Assembly: GCF_015277775.1 (NCBI RefSeq)
Contig: NZ_CP063849.1
Location: 5,657,501 to 5,721,500 of the forward strand
DNA length: 64,000 bases
DNA from: Paludibaculum fermentans
Lineage (GTDB): Bacteria > Acidobacteriota > Terriglobia > Bryobacterales > Bryobacteraceae
Direction of reading: 5' to 3'
A program made the position numbers and the translations under genes. Below, one piece after another: positions 57,187 through 64,000 of this stretch; position 1 is the first letter of the stretch; the number at the start of each line of letters is the position of its first letter. A model generated the notes under the pieces. It saw only the letters and a list, made by a program, of their open reading frames with translations, searched no databases and was not told where the DNA came from.

Positions 57187-58844
57187 CACCCGCCGAACGC
57201 ATCCGCAAAGCTTACGAGCGAATCCGGCAACGAGGCGCCGCGCCGATCTGGATCTCCCTCTTGCCCGAAGAAGATGTCATTCGGCGCACCGAATCCATCG
57301 ATCCGACGTTGCCCCTGGCCGGCCTCACCTTCGCCGTAAAGGACAACATCGACCTCGCCGGCCTGCCCACCACCGCCGCCTGCCCGGCCTTCGCCTACAC
57401 GCCCCAGCGCTCGGCTACGGTCGTCCGCCTGCTGGAGGAGGCCGGAGCCATCGCCATCGGCAAGACGAACCTCGATCAGTTCGCCACCGGTCTCGTCGGC
57501 GTCCGCTCGCCCTACGGCATCTGCACCTCCGTCTTCTCGGAAGGCTACATCTCCGGTGGCTCCAGTTCCGGCTCCGCCGTCTCCGTCGCGCTGGAAGACG
57601 TTGACTTCGCCCTCGGCACCGACACCGCCGGCTCCGGCCGCGTCCCGGCCGCCTTCAACAATCTCATCGGACTCAAGCCCACTCGCGGCATCTTCAGCAT
57701 GACCGGAGTCGTGCCCGCCTGCCGCACCCTCGACTGCGTCTCCGTCTTTGCGCGCGACCTCACCCTGGCCGAGCGCGTCTTCCGCATCGCCGCCCAGCCC
57801 GACCCCGAAGACTGGTCCACCCGCACCTTCCAGGATCCCGGCGACACCTGGTCCGGCACCCGCTTCCGCGTCGGCGTCCCTGCCCCAGCCCAACTCGAGT
57901 TCTTCGGAGACAACGAATCGCGCCGCCTCTTCGAAGCCGCCGTCGCTCGTTGCGAACGAGCCGGAGGTCAACGCGTCGAGATCGACTACGAGCCCTTCCG
58001 CGCCGCCGCCGAACTGCTCTACTCCGGGCCCTGGGTCGCCGAACGCCTCGCCGCCCTGGAAGACTTCGCCCGTGATCATGCCGAGGAGATGCACCCCGTC
58101 ACCCGCAAGATCATCACCAGTGCCGGCACCCTTACCGCCGTGCAGGCGTTCCAGGCCGCCTACAAACTGGGTGAACTGAAATCGAAGACCGCCGCCGTGT
58201 GGAACTCCATCGACTTCCTCCTCCTGCCCACAACCGGCACCATCTACAAGGTCGAAGAGGTCGAAGCCGATCCCCTTCGCCTCAACACCAACCTCGGCTT
58301 CTACACCAACTTCGTCAACCTCCTCGACCTCAGCGCCCTCGCTATCCCCGCCGGCTTCCGGCCCAACGGCACACCCTTCGGTGTCACGCTGATCGGCCCC
58401 GCCATGGCCGACCTCGCGCTCGCCCGAGTGGCCGCCCGTCTCCTGCCAGAACAATGCGTCCAGGTCGCCGTAGTCGGTGCGCACCTCACCGGCCAGCCCT
58501 TGAACAGCCAGCTCACCTCGCGCGGCGGCACACTCGTCAAGACCTGCCGCACTTCGCCGGATTATCGCTTCTACGCCCTGGCAAACTCGACGCCCGCCAA
58601 GCCCGGTCTCATCCGCGAAGAAGGCTTCGACGGCCCCGGCATCGAAGTGGAAATCTGGAGCGTCCCCGTGAGCGAGTTCGGCAGTTTCGTAGCCCTCATA
58701 CCGTCGCCGTTAGGCATCGGGACGCTCCGTCTCGACGATGGCACGCAGGTGAAGGGCTTCATCTGCGAACCCGCCGGCGTCACAGGCGCCCGCGAAATCA
58801 CCTCCTTGGGCGGCTGGCGCGCCTATCTCCAAAGCCGCGCCTGA
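57183..58844 (+). CDS. atzF: Allophanate hydrolase
   Basis: A 553-residue amidase-signature enzyme that hydrolyses allophanate to ammonia and CO2. The catalytic Lys53 ([11 protein letters not shown]), the cis-Ser in GGSSSGSA (about 127) and nucleophile Ser151 (TDTAGSGR) are intact. [20 protein letters not shown] is an allophanate hydrolase signature, and the C-terminal ~120 residues (from about 440) form the small extra domain of this enzyme. It starts at the ATGA overlap with the carboxylase gene; an open frame upstream is not coding. It is the last gene of the guanidine/urea operon. The following gene begins 119 bases later and may be read through. Confidence 0.93.
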   Translation: MTPAERIRKAYERIRQRGAAPIWISLLPEEDVIRRTESIDPTLPLAGLTFAVKDNIDLAGLPTTAACPAFAYTPQRSATVVRLLEEAGAIAIGKTNLDQFATGLVGVRSPYGICTSVFSEGYISGGSSSGSAVSVALEDVDFALGTDTAGSGRVPAAFNNLIGLKPTRGIFSMTGVVPACRTLDCVSVFARDLTLAERVFRIAAQPDPEDWSTRTFQDPGDTWSGTRFRVGVPAPAQLEFFGDNESRRLFEAAVARCERAGGQRVEIDYEPFRAAAELLYSGPWVAERLAALEDFARDHAEEMHPVTRKIITSAGTLTAVQAFQAAYKLGELKSKTAAVWNSIDFLLLPTTGTIYKVEEVEADPLRLNTNLGFYTNFVNLLDLSALAIPAGFRPNGTPFGVTLIGPAMADLALARVAARLLPEQCVQVAVVGAHLTGQPLNSQLTSRGGTLVKTCRTSPDYRFYALANSTPAKPGLIREEGFDGPGIEVEIWSVPVSEFGSFVALIPSPLGIGTLRLDDGTQVKGFICEPAGVTGAREITSLGGWRAYLQSRA

Positions 58845-58963
58845 AACCACCGCACGGTGGTTCGGCGAACAAACGGCCACTTGCGAGTAATCCAGCCGCG
58901 TCATGTAACGAAGCGCTCCTCATCCGCACTACCTCTTCGCAACCGACAGAGGAGCCACCCCCC

Positions 58964-61117
58964 ATGCCCACCCTTTCCAATCCCCAGGATCTTCTCCCCC
59001 TTCTCGGGTCCGTCGCCACCGCCGACGATCCCATCGCGTCCCTGGAAAAGCGCGGCAGTGTGTTCAGCCCGTCGCTGAAGTCCAATTTGCAGCCCCGGCG
59101 CGTCGTCAAACCGGCGCAGCGCCTGGCCTGGAACCAGGCCGCAGCCAAGGCCGGCAGGATCACCTACACGGCTGGAAAACACCCGCAAATTGCCCCCCGC
59201 GCGCTCGGGCAAGGGGAGTACGAATTCAGCGCCGGCCTGAAGACCTCTGCGGCCAACGAGGTGCTGGCCGGCCTCCTGGCCAGCGGCACCATCCCCAATA
59301 CGGTCTTCCTCGATGAAATCTTGTCCTCCGGCGAGATCGACCTGCTGCAGGGCGCCTTCGTGGTCGATAAACCCGGTGGACGCATCAGCCGCTTCCAGGT
59401 CACGGCCCCGCCCACCATCGCCCTGTTGCGCGACGGCTTCGATCGCGTCGCCCTCACCATCCCCTTCCGGCTCAACTTCGAGCGCATCTCCCACATCGTC
59501 ACAGGCGATCTCAGAACCGTCGTGACCTTTGCCACGGGCCGCCTTCGCCTCAGCGTCGGCCTCGTCACCAAAATCGTGCCCGTGAGCGTCGCCGCTCGGA
59601 ACCTGGAGATTCAGCTCGATCTCTCCAACAGCACCGACGCCCGCCTCGAGCTCGATGCCAACTCTCCCGTCAAACGCGTCAACCCGCCTCCGCCCGATCA
59701 GGCCGACGGCTTCGCCATCCTCCTGCAGAACGCCCTGCAGCAGAAGCTGGCCGCCACGCTCCGCATGACCATCAGCGCCTCCATCCCGCTGCCCATCGGC
59801 AAACTGGAGATTCACGAGACCGCCCTGCTCACGCGAGGCGACGCCATCCTGGTTGGCATCAAGGTGCAGGGCACCCCTTCGCCGGGCAATCCCGCCACCC
59901 TCACCGCGCTCTTCCCGAACACTGATACGAACTTCTTCACCCGTGTCCACGACTCCGTCCTCCGCCTCATCGTCCAAAGTGCGGCCCGCAGTGGACAGCT
60001 CACAGCGATCGCCAAACAAACCCATCCCGACGCCGTCATCGACAGCGCCGACATCGCCTTCGGCAACGGCACCATCCAAATGATCACCACGGGCAAGATC
60101 GTCGACCTCTGCCCGCTCGGCGTCGACCTCGGCTTCACCACCACCACTACGCTCACCATCACGCTGGAAGGCACTCGGATCCGCGTTCAAAAGGACACCA
60201 ACAACGACCTCGACAACACGGACGTCATCCTGTGTGTCATCACCAGCCTGGGCCTGGCTCTCCTGGCGGCCCTTTCCGTGATCCTGACGCAAGGCCTCAG
60301 CCTGGCTTCCGGCTTTGCCGCGGGCTTCGCGCTGGGCGTGGTCGGTGTGCTCAGCGTCATGATGGAATTCGATAGCAACGACTTCGCGCTGGTGCTGGGC
60401 GATGGGGGCGACAACAAACCCACCTTCATCGAGCTCGATTTCCCCATCCCCGGGACTGACCTGCTTCCAACGCTGACCGGCACCTTCATCCGCCTCGACG
60501 AAAGCACCATGCTCATCGCGGCCCATCTCAGTACCCGGGCGGACAACCTCAACACCTATTTCTACGTGCAGTTCCTCGAGCCCGATTCCCTGGGCATCGC
60601 CCGTGCCATGCGAGGCGTCACCGTGCGCCTCATGGATCGCGATTCACCTGCCCCGGCCGGAGACGATGTGGTCATGCCCGCGCCCACCACCACTCACAGC
60701 AGCCACCACCTGCCCACGGGCACCATCTCCACCACCATCAAGACCACTTACGAACGCACCAGCGACGAAACCGTGCAAACCGCCACCACCGATCACGCCG
60801 GCCGCATCCGCATCTACATCCCGCGCAACAAGCTCGCCAGCAAGGCCGGCAATAAGGTGGTGCAAACCACCAGGCTGAACGTGGACACCGACAAGGAGAC
60901 CACCGGCACCATCAGGACCCCGGTGTCCGAGGCGCGTCCGGACTTCTACTTCCGCGTCACGCGCCCCAATGGAACCATCGTGGATACTCTCCAGATCCCC
61001 GCCGGCTTCTTCCTCAACTTCCAGTCCGCCCGCATAGGAACGCCCACGCAGCCGCGGGTCATCTCCTTCGGCGGCAGCGGCGGCGTCATCGTGGCCAGCA
61101 AAGCCGCCAGTTCCTAA
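58964..61117 (+). CDS. Hypothetical 717-residue protein with central membrane hairpin
   Basis: I recognise no family. Residues 1-85 are loosely structured and end RITYTAGKHPQIAPRALGQGEYE. Residues about 86-410 are rich in alternating hydrophobic beta-strands (RVALTIPFRLNFE, LPIGKLEIHETALL, IVDLCPLGVDLGF). Two hydrophobic segments follow (about 421-441 and 446-468). A C-terminal part of about 250 residues is again beta-rich, with a His/Thr/Ser-rich stretch near 570-600. There is no signal peptide. The start at ATG 58964 has AGAGGAG nine bases upstream. It is 119 bases downstream of allophanate hydrolase and overlaps the stop of the convergent gene. The strand pattern recalls lipid-binding TULIP-like folds, but that is only an impression. 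Confidence 0.7.
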   Translation: MPTLSNPQDLLPLLGSVATADDPIASLEKRGSVFSPSLKSNLQPRRVVKPAQRLAWNQAAAKAGRITYTAGKHPQIAPRALGQGEYEFSAGLKTSAANEVLAGLLASGTIPNTVFLDEILSSGEIDLLQGAFVVDKPGGRISRFQVTAPPTIALLRDGFDRVALTIPFRLNFERISHIVTGDLRTVVTFATGRLRLSVGLVTKIVPVSVAARNLEIQLDLSNSTDARLELDANSPVKRVNPPPPDQADGFAILLQNALQQKLAATLRMTISASIPLPIGKLEIHETALLTRGDAILVGIKVQGTPSPGNPATLTALFPNTDTNFFTRVHDSVLRLIVQSAARSGQLTAIAKQTHPDAVIDSADIAFGNGTIQMITTGKIVDLCPLGVDLGFTTTTTLTITLEGTRIRVQKDTNNDLDNTDVILCVITSLGLALLAALSVILTQGLSLASGFAAGFALGVVGVLSVMMEFDSNDFALVLGDGGDNKPTFIELDFPIPGTDLLPTLTGTFIRLDESTMLIAAHLSTRADNLNTYFYVQFLEPDSLGIARAMRGVTVRLMDRDSPAPAGDDVVMPAPTTTHSSHHLPTGTISTTIKTTYERTSDETVQTATTDHAGRIRIYIPRNKLASKAGNKVVQTTRLNVDTDKETTGTIRTPVSEARPDFYFRVTRPNGTIVDTLQIPAGFFLNFQSARIGTPTQPRVISFGGSGGVIVASKAASS

Positions 61118-62364
61118 ACCACGTTGGGCACCACGTACGGGCTTCTATACTGCCGCGTCAGCAGCCCGTTCGCCTCCGAGTCGCCGGAAAACTGCATCTT
61201 CGCCGGGTCGAACCGCAAATCGCGGTTCACCCGGTACGAGATGTTGCTCAGATGACACAGCGCCGTCGAAATGGCGGTCTCTTCGATCTCCGCCAGCAGC
61301 AGATTCCGGTTCCGCGTCCTCACGGCTTCGGCAAACTGCTTGAAATGGTCAACGTCGGGCGGATAGGACGGCTCAGGCTCCGGTTGCTTGTTCCGGCCCA
61401 GGGTGACCTGCACCCTGCCGTCGTCGAAGATGTGAAGGTGCCCCTTCGTGCCGAAGAAGTCCCACGACATCGCCTCAGGCGTATACAGCCCGCGCAGCTG
61501 GCCCACAATCATCGAGCCGTCTTCGTACACCCACGTCGCGTTCTGCGTGTTCGGCGTCTGCGCCTGGTCCTTGTACCCGAACCGCCCGCCTGTCGAATGC
61601 ACCCGCACCGGCAGCGTCTTCTTCATCGCCCAACGCGTAATATCCAGCAGGTGGATGGCGTTGTTGCCCATTTCGCCGTTGCCGAAATCCCAGAACCAGT
61701 GCCAGTTGTAGTGCACCAGATTCTCGTGATACGGCTGCTCCGGAGCCGGCCCCAGCCACAGATCCCAGTTCAGCCACGCCGGCGGCGGCTGCACCGGCTT
61801 GAATCCTATTGATTCCCGGGGACCCGGAAAGACAAAGTTGCCCTGATACACGTCACCGATGGTTCCTCCGTGAATCAGTTCCACCGCCTTGCGAAACCGG
61901 CCCCACCAGCGGCGCTGCGTCCCACCGGCCGCCATCCGGTTGTAATGGCGGGCCGCCTCCACCAGCTTCGTACCCTCCCACACGTTGTGCGACACGGGCT
62001 TCTCGACGTACACATCCTTACCCGCCTGCATGGCCCAGATGGCTGTCAGCGTGTGCCAGTGATTCGTCGTCGCAATCGTCACCGCGTCGATGTTCTTGTC
62101 GTCGAACACGCGGCGCATGTCAGACTCGATCCTCGGCGACTTGCCGGTCTGCTTCTTCACGATCGCCGCTGCCGCTTCCGTGCGCCGGCCATCCGGATCC
62201 ACCACCGCGGCCACCTCGATGTTGCCCGCCGGCAGCATCTCTTTGATATGCGCGGTGCCGCGCGAGCCCACTCCGATCACAGCGACGCGAACCTTGTCGT
62301 TCGCGCCCGCCCACGATTGCGATGCCGCCGCCGAAGCAGCTACCAGAAATTGTCGTCGTCGCAT
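61114..62364 (-). CDS. Gfo/Idh/MocA-family oxidoreductase, exported
   Basis: A 416-residue protein of the Gfo/Idh/MocA family with an N-terminal signal (MRRRQFLVAASAAASQSWA) of twin-arginine type, so export in folded form with its cofactor is plausible. The Rossmann motif VAVIGVGSRG is at about 27-36 and EKPVSHNVWEG provides the family Lys-Pro segment near 120. It is a sugar or inositol dehydrogenase-like protein of unknown substrate. It follows the GH109-like relative by 27 bases and the two probably form an operon. Its stop overlaps the end of the 717-residue gene by four bases. Confidence 0.88.
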   Translation of the reverse strand: MRRRQFLVAASAAASQSWAGANDKVRVAVIGVGSRGTAHIKEMLPAGNIEVAAVVDPDGRRTEAAAAIVKKQTGKSPRIESDMRRVFDDKNIDAVTIATTNHWHTLTAIWAMQAGKDVYVEKPVSHNVWEGTKLVEAARHYNRMAAGGTQRRWWGRFRKAVELIHGGTIGDVYQGNFVFPGPRESIGFKPVQPPPAWLNWDLWLGPAPEQPYHENLVHYNWHWFWDFGNGEMGNNAIHLLDITRWAMKKTLPVRVHSTGGRFGYKDQAQTPNTQNATWVYEDGSMIVGQLRGLYTPEAMSWDFFGTKGHLHIFDDGRVQVTLGRNKQPEPEPSYPPDVDHFKQFAEAVRTRNRNLLLAEIEETAISTALCHLSNISYRVNRDLRFDPAKMQFSGDSEANGLLTRQYRSPYVVPNVV

Positions 62365-62391
62365 GATTCAGAATATGCCCTGGCACCCACC

Positions 62392-63714
62392 CTATGCGAG
62401 CGCCGAGGTCGTGTCCACCGCGAAATACGGCTTCGCCGTCTTCCATTGCCCGCGCGTGAAATCCGGGAACGACACCGGCTTGCTGCCGCCCGCGATCGAT
62501 TCCTGCGACAACGGCACCACCACGCTCATCGTCAACCCATCCTCCAGTGACAACGGCAGCGGCTGCTTGTCCCTTACCGCCTCCAGATACTTGTACAGCA
62601 ACAGTGGATCCGTACCCCCATGACCCGCCGCTGTCTGGTCGACACCCGGCTTGTCGGACTTCACCGGCTTCCACCACGTGTGGTCGTACTTCGCCTGGTA
62701 CGGTGGAAACGCCTCCCACTCGTGTACCTTCGGGCTGCGCCGCCACAGATAGATCGAGTTCCGCTCTTCGCTGTACACACCCTCGGTGCCCTGAATCATC
62801 CAGCGGTTGTCGTACGGCCGCGGAAGCTGCATATCGTTGTTCAGCACAATCGTGTTGCCGCGCTTCGTCTTGATCAGGGACGACACAATGTCCCCCTGCG
62901 CGTAGTGCCGCTTTGCCGCCGGATTGTCCGGTCCCAGCGTTTTCTCGAAGTAGTGATTGATCCCCAGCGACCGGCTGGCCATCGAGACGATACTGTCCAG
63001 CGCATCGCCGCAGTTGATATCCATCCAGCTCAGCACCGGACCCAGGCTGTGCGTCGGATACTGGTCGCAATTCCGCTGGATCAGATACTCGCCGCCCCAC
63101 CGCGCGTTGCCCTGCCGGTCGAAGTACCACGGAGTCCGGTTCACGCAGTCGTTCCCGTGCGCGCAGTGGCAGTGCACAATCTCACCTAGCAGGCCCAGCC
63201 GGATCATGTTCAGCACCGCCAGGTTGTCTCGCCGGAACGACCAGTTCTCCAGCATCATGCACGGCGACCCCGTCTTGTCGCGCGTCTCCAGCAGCTCCCA
63301 ACACCCCTCCACCGTCTGCGCCGCCGGCACCTCAACCCCCACCGCCTTGCCCGCCTTCATCGCCGCCAACGCCATCGGAACGTGATACTGCCAGGGCGTC
63401 GCCACAATCACCGCGTCCACATCGTTCCGCTCCACCAGGCGCCGGTAAGCTTCCTTCGATCCCGTGAACGTCGCCGGCTTCGGCTGACCCGCGGTTTGCA
63501 CCCGGTCCTGCCCCTTCGCCAGCGCCGCTTCATCCACGTCGCACAGGGCCGTCACCTGCACCCACGGCATGCGCAGCACCGGACCCAGCAGCGCCCCGCC
63601 GCGATTGCCCGTCCCGATGAAACCCACCCGCAGCGGGCGATCCTGGGCCGCCCCCTGCATGGCGGCGGCCGCGCCGATCACGGCGCTCTTGATGAACTCT
63701 CTGCGTTCCGTCAT
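62392..63714 (-). CDS. Gfo/Idh/MocA-family protein, GH109-like
   Basis: A 440-residue exported protein (signal MTERREFIKSAVIGAAAAM, twin-arginine-like). Rossmann motif GFIGTGNRGGALL is near residue 31. Segments CMMLENWSF, GVEVPAAQT and LGPVLSWMDINCGDAL match glycoside hydrolase family 109, NAD-dependent alpha-N-acetylgalactosaminidases that work through oxidation and elimination. A glycosidase of this kind is therefore plausible, though a dehydrogenase role cannot be excluded. The open frame runs to 63891, but the ATG at 63714 gives the signal sequence; the extra part belongs to neighbouring genes. Co-transcribed with the downstream relative. Confidence 0.87.
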   Translation of the reverse strand: MTERREFIKSAVIGAAAAMQGAAQDRPLRVGFIGTGNRGGALLGPVLRMPWVQVTALCDVDEAALAKGQDRVQTAGQPKPATFTGSKEAYRRLVERNDVDAVIVATPWQYHVPMALAAMKAGKAVGVEVPAAQTVEGCWELLETRDKTGSPCMMLENWSFRRDNLAVLNMIRLGLLGEIVHCHCAHGNDCVNRTPWYFDRQGNARWGGEYLIQRNCDQYPTHSLGPVLSWMDINCGDALDSIVSMASRSLGINHYFEKTLGPDNPAAKRHYAQGDIVSSLIKTKRGNTIVLNNDMQLPRPYDNRWMIQGTEGVYSEERNSIYLWRRSPKVHEWEAFPPYQAKYDHTWWKPVKSDKPGVDQTAAGHGGTDPLLLYKYLEAVRDKQPLPLSLEDGLTMSVVVPLSQESIAGGSKPVSFPDFTRGQWKTAKPYFAVDTTSALA

Positions 63715-63716
63715 GG

Positions 63717-63845
63717 TTATCTCTTTCCTTCCGGGATGCGCGCAATCGCATCGATCTCTACCTTGATCCCGCTCCACAGCACGCCCGCCGAATAAGCCCC
63801 TGTCGACACCTGCTTGTCCGGATGCCGGATCTCCTGCTTGCTCAA
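63717..63845 (-). pseudogene. Internally deleted RidA-family remnant
   Basis: A 42-residue frame starting at TTG (63845) after GGAGGAG. It begins MSKQEIRHPDKQVSTGAYSAG and ends GIKVEIDAIARIPEGKR. These are the N- and C-terminal pieces of a RidA/YjgF-type protein (normally about 125 residues) joined in frame at about residue 25, with the middle 80 or so residues missing. Such a product cannot form the trimer active site, so it is probably a decayed gene. It lies in front of the GH109-like gene, with its stop two bases before that ATG, and its TTGA overlaps the stop of the fragment at 63842-64000. Confidence 0.55.
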
Positions 63846-64000
63846 GCCACTCCTCCTTTTCCTCGGGCCGGCCTGCACAGGAACGTCGCACTCAGCGCCG
63901 TCACCGGCTGCCGCAGCACCGTCTTCAATGTCAACACCGCACAGCGTGGCGCGAACAGGTGGATGTTCTCTCGCCCGAACACAGGCTCGAACCTGGACTC
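63842..64000 (-). CDS. C-terminal fragment of an unidentified gene running off the right edge
   Basis: The last 52 codons of a frame open at the window edge. The visible residues (FGRENIHLFAPRCAVLTLKT and onwards, ending RGKGGVA) show no motif I know. The frame is supported by its stop codon overlapping the TTG of the RidA remnant (TTGA), a common arrangement in operons here. It could also be a chance frame; the rest of the gene lies outside the window. Confidence 0.35.
   Translation of the reverse strand, partial: ESRFEPVFGRENIHLFAPRCAVLTLKTVLRQPVTALSATFLCRPARGKGGVA

Noticed and set aside
55360-58484. Two long minus-strand frames opposite the carboxylase and allophanate hydrolase genes
   Set aside because: The plus-strand enzymes have complete motifs; the reverse frames are Asp/Gly/Val-rich artefacts of codon bias.

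Overview
The window looks like a high-GC chromosomal segment from an Acidobacteriota bacterium, probably of the Bryobacterales/Solibacter type. The grounds are two very large Oar-like TonB-dependent receptors with an N-terminal carboxypeptidase-regulatory domain, a left-end protein of the ANRANAQKSTGP family common in Solibacter-like genomes, many small ECF-type regulators, and a propeller-domain sensor kinase next to secreted glycoside hydrolases. This placement is inference from gene content; there is no rRNA here. No insertion sequence, prophage or CRISPR array is visible. One tRNA (Pro, TGG) is present.

Layout. 0.1-1.8 kb: two lineage-specific hypothetical proteins, then a roughly 800-base G-rich stretch without a convincing gene. 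2.6-9.7 kb: an acyl/ester catabolic locus with an MFS transporter and esterase operon, a TetR regulator, a CoA-transferase, and a divergent SDR-thiolase operon. A near-identical 14-base element lies upstream of the transporter operon and between the divergent genes, suggesting one regulon. 10.0-14.1 kb: a Tat-exported esterase, a DinB-like protein, an ECF41 sigma factor coupled to a membrane protein, and tRNA-Pro. 14.2-20.7 kb (minus strand): a cNMP-binding-domain histidine kinase paired with a receiver-thioredoxin-reductase-like fusion lacking the redox CxxC, a short sigma-like protein, and a secreted kinase-like protein paired with a BamA-type barrel.

20.9-35.6 kb (minus strand): response regulators, a DoxX-like membrane protein, a propeller sensor kinase, a GH16-like lipoprotein, a TonB receptor and a GH97 enzyme. 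Together these look like a polysaccharide sensing and uptake locus. Three secreted hypothetical proteins follow. 35.7-41.7 kb: an ECF sigma factor with a TPR Ser/Thr kinase, then an ECF42 sigma factor with its usual DGPF/YCII and VOC partners. 41.9-45.8 kb: an SGNH hydrolase, a small secreted protein, lepA, ribH and nusB, ending at a rho-independent terminator shared with the opposing TonB receptor gene.

49.9-58.8 kb: a tightly overlapping operon with a sodium:solute symporter, a secreted beta-propeller, two DUF1989 proteins (urea carboxylase-associated, now known as carboxyguanidine deiminase subunits), a biotin-dependent urea/guanidine carboxylase and allophanate hydrolase. It should convert guanidine (or urea) to ammonia and CO2 as a nitrogen source. 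A 717-residue protein of unknown function follows. The right end carries two Gfo/Idh/MocA proteins (one GH109-like), an internally deleted RidA remnant and a gene fragment running off the edge.
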